This document shows positions 7,350 through 14,138 of a stretch of 16,320 bases of DNA, piece after piece. The first letter of the stretch is position 1. Each line of letters begins with the position of its first letter. The notes under the pieces were generated by a model that saw only the letters and a program-made list of their open reading frames with translations, did no database searches and was not told the origin of the DNA. This stretch comes from an uncultured Eubacteriales bacterium. Lineage in GTDB: Bacteria > Bacillota > Clostridia > Oscillospirales > Acutalibacteraceae. The position numbers and the translations under genes are program-made. The DNA lies in assembly GCA_900316925.1 (NCBI GenBank), contig ONEU01000013.1:1-16320 (forward strand), written 5' to 3'.

Positions 7350-8345
7350 ATGAAAAAATATCTTATCTTGTTCTCAGCCACATTACTGGCACTCGCGACA
7401 ATCGTGCTGCCGGGTTTTATTGCCGACAGCAATGTTCTGGAAGCAGAGATCTATTCTGTCAAGGCGAAAGACATGAATCACACCGTATCCGCCTCCGGCA
7501 AGCTGCAGTATAAAGCGGGAAGACCGGTGCGGGTCGATCATGCCGGCATTTTCGGACAGAGCTTTGTCCGGAACGGGGATGAGGTCTCAGAGGGGGATCC
7601 GCTGTTTTCCTACTATCAGATGGATGATGCCTATCTGACGCTCCTTCACTCCTACGGCGGTACACAAGGACTGGAGGCATTGCTCGGAGGTCTTTCGGGA
7701 CAAACGGACACCTCCGCACTCCTGGAGCAGGCAAAACAGCACTGCACGCTGGAAACCGTGAATGCACCCGCCGGCGGCACGGTGAACGGATTATCCGCAC
7801 ACGGAGACGAACTGCTTGAAAAGGATACCGCTGTCCTGAAGCTCACGGAAAGCCGGACCATGGAAATACCGGTGGAAATCAACGAGAGCTATATTGAACA
7901 GATCCACACCGGACAGAAAGCGGAGATCGTATTTACCGCTCTGCCGGACGAGCATTTCAGCGGCGAAGTCACGGCGATTGCAGACCAGGCGGAGCAGACA
8001 AACGGTCTGACCGGAAAAGACACCACCGTACAGGTCACCATCACCCTGACGGAGCCAGAAAACGAGGGACTGCGGGTAGGGTACAGCGCCTCCTGCACGA
8101 TCATCACCGCAACGGATCACCATGTACTGGTGCTGCCTTATGAAGTTGTGCGCACAGATGACGAGGGAGATTATGTTTATCTGGCAAAGGACGGGAAGGT
8201 CAGTCTGCAGCGTATCACAACGGGCACGGAGTACAAGGAGGGCATCCGGATCCTTGAAGGGCTCCGGGAGGGGGATAGTGTGATTCTCAACGCTGACCAT
8301 ACCTATGACGGTCAGAAGCTCAGAACGGAGGAACCCCATGCTTGA
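7350..8345 (+). CDS. Efflux membrane-fusion / periplasmic-adaptor-type protein (MacA/HlyD-like)
   Basis: The 331-residue product has an N-terminal membrane anchor or signal segment (about residues 3-25: KKYLILFSATLLALATIVLP). Next come the two halves of a lipoyl/barrel-sandwich domain (about 58-88 with GIFGQSFVRNGDEVSEGDPLF, split by the insertion, and about 135-166 with NAPAGGTVNGLSAHGDEL). A beta-barrel domain (about 168-260) and a C-terminal membrane-proximal domain follow. The insertion between the lipoyl halves is short, so the long alpha-hairpin of Gram-negative MacA is nearly absent, as expected in a Gram-positive cell. It probably couples substrate to the permease encoded next. ATG at 7350 is chosen over ATG at 7341, because AGGGAG lies 9 bases upstream of 7350 but directly abuts 7341. 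The stop overlaps the next gene by 8 bp. Confidence 0.85.
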   Translation: MKKYLILFSATLLALATIVLPGFIADSNVLEAEIYSVKAKDMNHTVSASGKLQYKAGRPVRVDHAGIFGQSFVRNGDEVSEGDPLFSYYQMDDAYLTLLHSYGGTQGLEALLGGLSGQTDTSALLEQAKQHCTLETVNAPAGGTVNGLSAHGDELLEKDTAVLKLTESRTMEIPVEINESYIEQIHTGQKAEIVFTALPDEHFSGEVTAIADQAEQTNGLTGKDTTVQVTITLTEPENEGLRVGYSASCTIITATDHHVLVLPYEVVRTDDEGDYVYLAKDGKVSLQRITTGTEYKEGIRILEGLREGDSVILNADHTYDGQKLRTEEPHA

Positions 8346-9519
8346 CACGCTGATTCATTCCATCAAAGTCCTGTTCCGCAAGAAGGGAAGAACGTCCCTG
8401 ACACTGCTGGGGATCGTCGTCGGAGTGGCTTCGGTCATCCTCATCCATCAGATCAGCCAGTGCGGCAACCAGGCATTTCTCAGCGAAGTGGACAGTCTGG
8501 GCATGGGCGGTCTGTCCATCACCCTGAAAAAACAATCCGCCTCACTGGCGGGGGAAGAACTGAACGCCATCCAGAAGCTCTCCTTTGTGGACTACGCCAT
8601 GCCTCTGATGTTTGAATCCACCGAAGCCTATCTGCACGACAAGAAGAATCCGATCTTTCTGTGGGGGATTGATAAAATGGCGAAGGATGTGATCAACCTC
8701 CAGCTCCTGCACGGGAGATTCCTGAATGCAGGAGATCTGTCGTCCTCGTCGCACTGCTGCATGATTGACCAGACTCTCGCCAGGAGCTGCTTTGGCACCG
8801 AGCAGGTAACGGGGAAGAGGATCCTCATCAACAGCGGCAGCACCGGAACAGAGTATAAGATCGTCGGTGTCATCAAAACAGGAAGCGGCCTTCTGCAGAA
8901 CATGATGGGCAGCTATATCCCGAATTTTGTCTATGTTCCCTACACAACCATGCAGGAGAATCTGAACAGCCGCAATTACACGCAGATTGCCGTCAAGCTC
9001 AAGTCGGATTACGACAGCGAAACAGCTGGCAGCACCATTCTGAAAACCATCGAACGCGGCTCTCCCATCAAGGGCGCCTATACCGTCACGGATCTGTCAA
9101 AGCAGAAAGAGAGCATCAGCCGCATCATTTCGATTTTCACGGTTGTGCTCACCTGTGTGGGCGTGATCTCGCTGCTGGTCGCAGGACTGGGCATTATGAA
9201 TGTGATGCTGGTAGCCGTGACGGAACGCACCCGGGAAATCGGTATCAAGAAAGCGCTCGGTGCATCCCGTGGTGACATCATCCTGGAATTTCTCACCGAA
9301 GCCGTAATCCTCACCCTGTCAGGAAGCGGCATCGGGATTCTTGTCGGACTACTGCTTTCCTGGATCGGAGCAGCTCTGGCAGGCTTGACGCTGACGCCGT
9401 CATTTGCTATAATGATCCTTGTCATTCTGTTCTCGTTGGTCATCGGCGTAGTATTCGGCATTTATCCAGCCCGGAAAGCAGCCGCACTGAAACCCGTCGA
9501 TGCCCTCAGAGCCATGTAA
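8338..9519 (+). CDS. MacB/FtsX-like ABC transporter permease
   Basis: The 393-residue product has the MacB permease layout. A first membrane helix (about 19-37, TSLTLLGIVVGVASVILI) is followed by a ~220-residue extracytoplasmic MacB_PCD-like domain, then three helices near 262-292, 321-347 and 355-378. The conserved coupling stretch ERTREIGIKKALGAS (about 296-310) and the ending YPARKAAALKPVDALRAM are typical. ATG at 8338 is chosen because CGGAGG (8326-8331) sits 6 bases upstream; the frame is open further upstream, but that part lies inside the previous gene. The 8-bp overlap with the adaptor gene indicates one operon. The family needs an ATPase subunit, which is not encoded here, so it must be supplied from elsewhere or has been lost. 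Confidence 0.9.
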   Translation: MLDTLIHSIKVLFRKKGRTSLTLLGIVVGVASVILIHQISQCGNQAFLSEVDSLGMGGLSITLKKQSASLAGEELNAIQKLSFVDYAMPLMFESTEAYLHDKKNPIFLWGIDKMAKDVINLQLLHGRFLNAGDLSSSSHCCMIDQTLARSCFGTEQVTGKRILINSGSTGTEYKIVGVIKTGSGLLQNMMGSYIPNFVYVPYTTMQENLNSRNYTQIAVKLKSDYDSETAGSTILKTIERGSPIKGAYTVTDLSKQKESISRIISIFTVVLTCVGVISLLVAGLGIMNVMLVAVTERTREIGIKKALGASRGDIILEFLTEAVILTLSGSGIGILVGLLLSWIGAALAGLTLTPSFAIMILVILFSLVIGVVFGIYPARKAAALKPVDALRAM

Positions 9520-9531
9520 GACGGTGAGATC

Positions 9532-10272
9532 ATGTCCGAACAGTTTCTTGAAAAACCAAATCTACCCGCAGGCCCCGTAAGCTGTGTCATCGTCTCCGCC
9601 GTAAAGTCTGCCGTCATCGAAGCCCTGCACCGGATGGGGATCCGCACGATCTCACCGCAAAGACTTCCGTATATCCAGGGAGCCGAAGCGTGGCACGCCG
9701 ATATGGGGGTGTGTGACCGCGGCGGCGGCAAACTGCTTGTTGCCTCGCAGATGGATGAAGCGACTGTAAAGCTTTTGCGCTCCGAAGGAACAGCGGTGAC
9801 CTTTACACAGCATCCGGTCACCGCAGAAGCACCGCTGCTGAATGTTTGTTATCTGGGAAACCGCCTGCTGTGTCATCCCGGGACGACTGCGCCCGAACTG
9901 CTGACCCACGAGCATATCATTCCCACACGCCAGCGGTATGCCGGCTGCTGTACAGCCGTAGTCAGCGAAAATGCCGTCATCACCTCTGATCCATCCATCA
10001 GCCGCAACTGTACCAAAGCGGGGATCGACGTACTGACGATCCGCCCCGGCCATATCCGGCTGGACGGATACGCATACGGGTTCATTGGCGGATGCTGTGG
10101 GTTGCTATCACCAAATTTGCTGGCATTCAGCGGCAATTTAGCGTGTCACCCCGATAATGAAGCAATACAAGCATTCACAAATTTACACAATGTTGATATC
10201 ATTTCACTATCCCAAGAGCCCTTATATGATATAGGTGCCATCATTCCACTTAGAAATTACATTAAATGTTAA
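9532..10272 (+). CDS. DUF6873-type protein (GME-fold family), uncharacterised
   Basis: The 246-residue protein starts at ATG 9532, with GGTGAG just upstream and 12 bases after the permease stop. Recognisable family-like stretches are AWHADMG (H55, D57), VASQMDE, GFIGGCCG (about 183-190, two adjacent Cys), NLACHPDN and QEPLYDIGAIIPL near the C-terminus. From memory this matches the clostridial family annotated DUF6873, related in fold to guanidino-group-modifying enzymes. No reaction is known to me, and there is no signal peptide or membrane segment. The spacing suggests it is the third gene of the transporter operon. The last ~55 codons are clearly more AT-rich (CAA, TTA, ATA, CCA) than the rest, although the protein still looks family-like. 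Confidence 0.75.
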   Translation: MSEQFLEKPNLPAGPVSCVIVSAVKSAVIEALHRMGIRTISPQRLPYIQGAEAWHADMGVCDRGGGKLLVASQMDEATVKLLRSEGTAVTFTQHPVTAEAPLLNVCYLGNRLLCHPGTTAPELLTHEHIIPTRQRYAGCCTAVVSENAVITSDPSISRNCTKAGIDVLTIRPGHIRLDGYAYGFIGGCCGLLSPNLLAFSGNLACHPDNEAIQAFTNLHNVDIISLSQEPLYDIGAIIPLRNYIKC

Positions 10273-10353
10273 CAAAAATTCTAATTTATGTTGATTGATT
10301 TTATCACACTTCGATGATTATTTTTAAAAACGAGAAGTTTTCCGTGAGAACTC

Positions 10354-10382
10354 TTGACGGCGAAACAATTTCACGTTATAAT
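10354..10382 (+). promoter_or_regulatory. Strong sigma-A-type promoter upstream of orphan small RNA
   Basis: TTGACG (10354-10359) and a perfect TATAAT (10377-10382) are separated by exactly 17 bases. Transcription would begin near 10388-10390 and meets a terminator after about 75 nt, with no open reading frame in between. Confidence 0.75.
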
Positions 10383-10387
10383 ATGGA

Positions 10388-10463
10388 TGATGTGGAGATG
10401 AGTTACCCCTTGTATATGATTTTTCACATCAGGCTGCTTCCGGTTTCCGGGAGCAGTTTTTTT
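10388..10463 (+). ncRNA. Putative orphan small RNA or leader, ~75 nt
   Basis: This interval lies between a near-consensus promoter and a strong terminator. At the predicted 5' end TGATGTG (10388-10394) pairs perfectly with CACATCA (10425-10431). The pairing closes a 30-base loop region that includes GGAGATGAGTTACCCC, and the terminator stem follows at once. I compared it by eye with the fluoride, preQ1, THF, SRP and 6S patterns I know and found no convincing match. It has no downstream coding gene within read-through distance: the next gene is a tRNA with its own promoter. It could be a trans-acting sRNA or the remnant of a riboswitch or attenuator. The transcript boundaries are inferred. Confidence 0.45.
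10434..10463 (+). terminator. Terminator of the orphan small RNA
   Basis: CTGCTTCCGG (10434-10443) pairs with CCGGGAGCAG (10447-10456) around TTT, with one G-T pair. Seven T residues follow at 10457-10463, with a further T-rich run after that. Confidence 0.88.
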
Positions 10464-10489
10464 ATTTTTTTATTTTTGTGCTAAAATAC

Positions 10490-10518
10490 TTGACAATATT
10501 CAGAGTTTATGCTATGAT
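10490..10518 (+). promoter_or_regulatory. Promoter of tRNA-Leu
   Basis: TTGACA (10490-10495) and TATGAT (10513-10518) are separated by 17 bases. The tRNA begins 18 bases after the -10. Confidence 0.75.
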
Positions 10519-10535
10519 AAAATACGCAGTTATGA

Positions 10536-10619
10536 GCCGGTGTGTCGGAACTGGCAGACGAGACAGACTCAAAATCTGTTGTCCGCGAGGGCGTGTGGGT
10601 TCGAGTCCCACCACCGGCA
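10536..10619 (+). tRNA. tRNA-Leu (anticodon CAA)
   Basis: The 84-nt class II tRNA has acceptor arms GCCGGTG and CACCGGC with discriminator A at 10619. The anticodon stem ACAGA/TCTGT closes the loop CTCAAAA, placing CAA at 10570-10572 (reads UUG). A long variable arm (GTCCGCGAGGGC) and the T arm GTGGG-TTCGAGT-CCCAC follow. CCA is not encoded and must be added after transcription. The gene has its own promoter and terminator and is monocistronic. Confidence 0.97.
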
Positions 10620-10626
10620 TGACAGC

Positions 10627-10676
10627 AAAACCCGCATAAATACCAGGAATACGGTGTTTATGCGGGTTTTCTTTTT
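10627..10676 (+). terminator. Terminator of tRNA-Leu
   Basis: AAAACCCGCATAAA (10627-10640) and TTTATGCGGGTTTT (10657-10670) pair perfectly over 14 bases and are followed by CTTTTT. The A/T ends could allow some activity on both strands. Confidence 0.88.
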
Positions 10677-10718
10677 GGTCTGTACTGTTTTCATCAGAAA
10701 CTTCTCTTTGATGATTTG

Positions 10719-10767
10719 AATCCCACAATAGGCAATAACCATCTATTGCCTATTGTGGGATTTTTTT
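10719..10767 (+). terminator. Second, perfect 19-bp hairpin with T-run
   Basis: Arms at 10719-10737 and 10744-10762 are perfectly complementary over 19 bases (AATCCCACAATAGGCAATA and its complement), with loop ACCATC. A seven-T run (10761-10767) follows. It is a textbook terminator in form. It comes about 45 bases after the tRNA terminator with no gene in between, so it is either a backup or the 3' end of something not recognised. Confidence 0.7.
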
Positions 10768-10802
10768 CAATAATCGTTTTTTTGGATATTAGAAAATAAT
10801 TA

Positions 10803-10831
10803 TTGACATTTATTCAGATGTATGGTAAATT
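10803..10831 (+). promoter_or_regulatory. Promoter of the broken SipW-dependent gene
   Basis: TTGACA (10803-10808) and TAAATT (10826-10831) are 17 bases apart. A leader of about 60 bases runs to the SD GGGAG (10886-10890) and the ATG at 10899. Confidence 0.65.
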
Positions 10832-10898
10832 GTGCAATTATTTTGTGGTATTTTTTTCATCATTTCAAAAATCATCTATTGTACAGGGAGATGAAAAA

Positions 10899-12022
10899 AT
10901 GAGTGCGAAAAAGAAAAGGGTAATCTCAATATTAGTGCTGGTGATCATGCTCATTCTTTCATCAGCAGCTGGAATGACGCTGTCCTTGCTAAGCTTTACG
11001 CCCGTGAGAAGAGCCAATGTTTTCACGTTTTCAGATGTCTCCATTGAGATTATTGAAACAGAATGGGGTAAACTGGATGATGCTTCAAAGGTGTTAGATT
11101 CCGGACAAATCGTTCCAAAAGATCCGAAGATCAAAATACCGGTAAGAATGAGTTATATGCCTACCTGGATGTGACTATCCCCAAGGCAGAGGTTCAGATC
11201 GTTGATGATGATGAGGCAATCGGAACAAAAAGTCTCACGGAATTATCCACTTATACCTTTGATACGACAAATTGGATAAATCTCCCGGGTGATAAGATAA
11301 CAACAGATACGAATAACTCAATTACTCGTGTATATGCGTACAAACAAAAATTGCCAGCCGGAGCGGAAACTACTACCTTGTTTGATACAGTACAGTTTGC
11401 CAATATCTTGGAGGGCAGCCTGCCAATGGGAACAAAACTGGAAATTGATATCAAAGCCTATGCAATTCAGACAGGTTCTTTGAACGAAACAGGGAAAACG
11501 AATGAAGACAAAGTGAGAAGCGCTTTTGAAAAGTATAAAGCCCAGAAAGCCGCCGAATACGCATACCTCATTACACAGAGCAGCGTTACAAATGAGCTGA
11601 CGGTCGGAGAGGTTCGTGTGGCCGTTGAGGAAGAGTTTGATAAACCGGCCAAGCTTGAACCAGGTATCAGTTTTAAGAAAGCTCCCTATGCTGTCAACAC
11701 CGGAAACTTGCCATGCTTTGTACGGATGAGGGCAGATTTTACAACTGTAAAGGCTGCATCCTTTGCGGAGATGACTGATTTCAGTAACGATTGGGAAAAA
11801 GACAACAACGACGGCTATTACTACTACAAAAAGATACTGCTGCCGGGTGCAGAAACAACAAAGCTATTTCAGAATGTAGAGATAAAGGGTACTGCCGAAG
11901 GCGTAACTGAAGATATGTTAGAAGATTTTGATATTGCCATCTATGCAGAAGCTGTACAGCAGGGAACGTATCCACAGAACCAATACAAAGCTGCATGGAC
12001 CGGCTATCATGGAAACAACTAA
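10899..12022 (+). pseudogene. SipW-dependent TasA/camelysin-like surface protein, frameshifted
   Basis: The start is ATG 10899, 8 bases after GGGAG. The N-terminus (MSAKKKRVISILVLVIMLIL...) is a SipW-type signal sequence. Frame 1 ends at TGA 11172-11174. From about 11137 a second frame continues without a stop to TAA 12020-12022. Adding one A to the run at 11133-11136 joins the frames and restores KIKNTGKNELYAYLDV, the typical family K-NTG-N-AYV motif. The joined product of about 375 residues has two tandem camelysin-like domains. The second contains the equivalent VNTGNLPCFVR, and both contain a PGAETT/PAGAETT-LF motif, so the repair is supported from inside the gene. No sipW gene is in the window. 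Family members are exported fibre or surface proteins. A sequencing or assembly error in the A-run cannot be excluded. Confidence 0.82.
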
Positions 12023-12036
12023 GGAGGTGAATATGC

Positions 12037-12565
12037 ATGAGAACACATTCATTGAAGGCAGCAAGAATTCTGATGATGAAAAAAGCAGTATCATTACTAA
12101 CCGTATGGGCGATGCTTCTCGGCATTTTCACTCCGATGACCGTCTCTGCAGAGGAGCCGGAAGATCAACCAATAGACGGAGGGTTTGCTGTCAACCTGAA
12201 ATGGAACGGTTATGTTGTCGATTCACAGAATTATGTATATGATTCGAACACTAACGAAACGCGTGAGATACGTCTGAAGGTATCGTATCGGAATGACAGG
12301 TTGTTGAACACAGATAACAGAGGACAGATCATCATTACGGTTCCCGGCATCAACGATGCTGGCCGTGACATACATACAAAGGAGAAACAACGACAAGCAA
12401 CACAATTACATATTCACAATCCCGAGAAATGGATCAATACACACTACGTCCCCACAGCGAAACATTGGCTTGTGTCAAGTTTTATTATACAGCATCATCG
12501 CCGGAATATCATTTATCGCCTTTTTAGTGCTCATCAGGAGAATCAAGAAGTTAGATGAACAATAA
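12037..12565 (+). pseudogene. Decayed secreted, membrane-anchored surface protein
   Basis: AGGAGGTGA (12022-12030) precedes ATG 12037, right after the stop of the SipW-dependent gene, so the two were co-transcribed. The N-terminus has a signal peptide (MKKAVSLLTVWAMLLG.., cleavage near VSAEE). A beta-rich ectodomain follows to TVPGINDAGR (about 12366). Beyond that the same frame becomes low-complexity and ends at TAA/TGA near 12558. A second frame from 12369 reads HTYKGETTTSNTITYSQSRE, a plausible ectodomain continuation. A third frame ends in the hydrophobic stretch YSIIAGISFIAFLVLI followed by RRIKKLDEQ and TAA at 12563-12565, a typical C-terminal membrane anchor. Three coding-like pieces in three frames indicate frameshifts and probably an internal deletion. 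The original family is not identified. Confidence 0.7.
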
Positions 12566-12577
12566 TCCTGAAACATG

Positions 12578-12609
12578 AAGAACTGCCTCTTGCGGGCGGT
12601 TCTTTTTTC
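12578..12609 (+). terminator. Terminator after the decayed surface locus
   Basis: AAGAACTGCC (12578-12587) and GGCGGTTCTT (12595-12604) pair over 10 bases with one G-T pair, and six T residues follow. It lies 13 bases after the last stop codon. Confidence 0.85.
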
Positions 12610-12748
12610 AAAAATAATGTGTTCCGCAAACATTTTTCCTGCTGTTTTTCAGAAAAAATGCGGTATAGTTAATTCCACAGCAGAAGGATGGAGTCTGGAC
12701 CGTGAAACGGGGAAGGACAGCTTTTTTCCGCACACGCCGTAAAAACCA

Positions 12749-12777
12749 TTGACACCTCCTTCTCATCACGATACAAT
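12749..12777 (+). promoter_or_regulatory. Promoter of the DUF1015 gene, with inverted repeat
   Basis: TTGACA (12749-12754) and TACAAT (12772-12777) are exactly 17 bases apart. CTCCTTCTCA (12756-12765) in the spacer and TGAGAAGGAG (12793-12802), which contains the SD of the gene, form a perfect 10-bp inverted repeat around the -10. GATAC/GTATC also flank the -10. Upstream, 12610-12748 holds no gene that I can support. Confidence 0.75.
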
Positions 12778-12811
12778 AAGAGTATCTTAATTTGAGAAGG
12801 AGAGAATCATT

Positions 12812-14083
12812 ATGGCAGAGATCAAAGCGTTCAAAGCACTGCGATTCCATACAGAAACAGCAGGAATGATCGAAGAACTGGTGTGCCCGCCCTATGATAT
12901 CATCAGCGAGGAACAGCGTGCACAGTATCTGGAAAAGAATCCCTACAATATCATCCGTCTGGAGCTGCCGAAAGGCGAGAGACCCTATGAAGAGGCAGGT
13001 GAGACTCTGCAAACATGGCTGGAACAGGGAATCCTCCGGCAGGATGACCGTGATGCCATCTACATCTACGAAGAAGAGTTCGTAGTGAATGGTATCAGCA
13101 GGAAATTCAAGGGCTGCATCGTGCGCGTCAAGTTAGAGGAGTTTTCAAAGGGAGTGGTACTGCCGCATGAAGAGACGCTATCGAAGGCAAAGGAAGACCG
13201 CTTCAATCTGATGAAAGCCACTAACTGCAATTTCAGTCAGATCTACTCGCTCTATATGGATCCGCAGCATGAGATCACCGCACAGTTGGATAAGCTGTCG
13301 GCAGACACGCCGGTGAATGAGCTGACAGACACCGATCAGGTGACCCACCGCCTGTGGATCGTGACAGACGAGCAGGAGATTTCCACCATCTGCCAGGCAT
13401 TTGCAGACAAAAAGCTGTACATTGCCGACGGGCACCACCGCTATGAAACTGCCCTGAACTATCGCAATTATTGCAGGGAGAACGGCATCGGCGGAGAATC
13501 CCGTGACTATGTGATGATGATGCTGGTGGACATGGAGCATCCGGGACTTCTGGTGCTGCCGACGCACCGGTTAGTGAGAGACCTGCCGCATTTTGATAAG
13601 GCTGAGCTGTTGGAAGGCTGCCGCGCTTATTTTGACATCTCGGAGGAGCCGGATATTGCAGCTGCAGAAGAGAAACTGGCAGCACTGTATGAGAAGGGAG
13701 AGAAAGCCTTTGCCTTCTACTGCGGCGGCGACAGCTACTCGCTGATGGTGCTGAAAGACAAAAATGCCACTGCATCGCTTTTACCTGACAAAAGTGACGC
13801 ACTCCGAGGACTGGATGTCACGGTGCTGCACACCCTGGTTCTGGAGAAGGTGTTCGGCATTGATGCCGAGAATATGGCAAAGCAGATCAACCTGACGTAT
13901 GTCAAGCAGTTTGATGACGCCATCGCCGCTGTACAGGATCGCAAGGCACAGTGCGCCTTCATCCTCAATCCCACACGCGTCACGGAAATCCGCGATGTAG
14001 CGGCAGCGGGAGAGAAGATGCCGCAGAAATCGACGTATTTCTATCCCAAGCTCATTACCGGCCTGGTGATGAACCGGTTCTGA
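12812..14083 (+). CDS. DUF1015 family protein
   Basis: The 423-residue cytoplasmic protein has no signal peptide or membrane segment. The start ATG 12812 follows AAGGAGAG by about 8 bases. Family landmarks are an N-terminal VCPPYDIIS (about 24-32), NPYNIIRLELPKGE (43-56), PHEETLSKAKEDR (118-130), and the most conserved stretch YIADGHHRYETAL (about 203-215, with the HH-RY core). The C-terminal part has LHTLVLEKVFGI and ends with FYPKLITGLVMNRF. The length and all landmarks look intact. The biochemical role is not established to my knowledge. From memory such genes often lie beside serine-biosynthesis genes (serA, serC) in clostridia, but none are seen here. It has its own promoter and is followed 55 bases later by a zinc-ribbon gene on the same strand, probably co-transcribed. 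Confidence 0.88.
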   Translation: MAEIKAFKALRFHTETAGMIEELVCPPYDIISEEQRAQYLEKNPYNIIRLELPKGERPYEEAGETLQTWLEQGILRQDDRDAIYIYEEEFVVNGISRKFKGCIVRVKLEEFSKGVVLPHEETLSKAKEDRFNLMKATNCNFSQIYSLYMDPQHEITAQLDKLSADTPVNELTDTDQVTHRLWIVTDEQEISTICQAFADKKLYIADGHHRYETALNYRNYCRENGIGGESRDYVMMMLVDMEHPGLLVLPTHRLVRDLPHFDKAELLEGCRAYFDISEEPDIAAAEEKLAALYEKGEKAFAFYCGGDSYSLMVLKDKNATASLLPDKSDALRGLDVTVLHTLVLEKVFGIDAENMAKQINLTYVKQFDDAIAAVQDRKAQCAFILNPTRVTEIRDVAAAGEKMPQKSTYFYPKLITGLVMNRF

Positions 14084-14095
14084 AGAAAAGAACCG

Positions 14096-14132
14096 CTCCG
14101 ATATCCTTCTGCTGAAACTGTCATATCGGAGG
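14096..14132 (+). promoter_or_regulatory. Hairpin sequestering the SD of the zinc-ribbon gene
   Basis: CTCCGATAT (14096-14104) pairs perfectly with ATATCGGAG (14123-14131) over 9 bases, with an 18-base loop. The 3' arm contains most of the GGAGG SD (14128-14132), 6 bases before ATG 14139. There is no T-run, so it is not a terminator. A role in restraining translation or in processing between the two genes is inferred. Confidence 0.5.
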
Positions 14133-14138
14133 AAAAGC

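Noticed and set aside
10388..10431. Fluoride (crcB) riboswitch suggested by GG-GATGAG...CC
   Set aside because: The conserved 3' part (CTGATG..CTCCTAC type) and the AAAC segment are missing, and no fluoride exporter or other gene follows.
10507..10728. Minus-strand 73-codon frame with VGLEPTRPRGQQILSLSR
   Set aside because: It is the antisense of tRNA-Leu. This peptide is a well-known false gene call made over tRNA-Leu loci.
10803..10898. Upstream extension of the SipW-dependent gene to the ATG-like codon at 10803
   Set aside because: That stretch overlaps the promoter, whereas ATG 10899 has a well-spaced GGGAG SD and begins the signal sequence.
12660..12740. Possible short transcript with TATAGT and a weak hairpin before CTTTTTT
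   Set aside because: There is no acceptable -35, and the CCGT-GAA-ACGG stem is short with a large internal loop, so the support is too weak to call.
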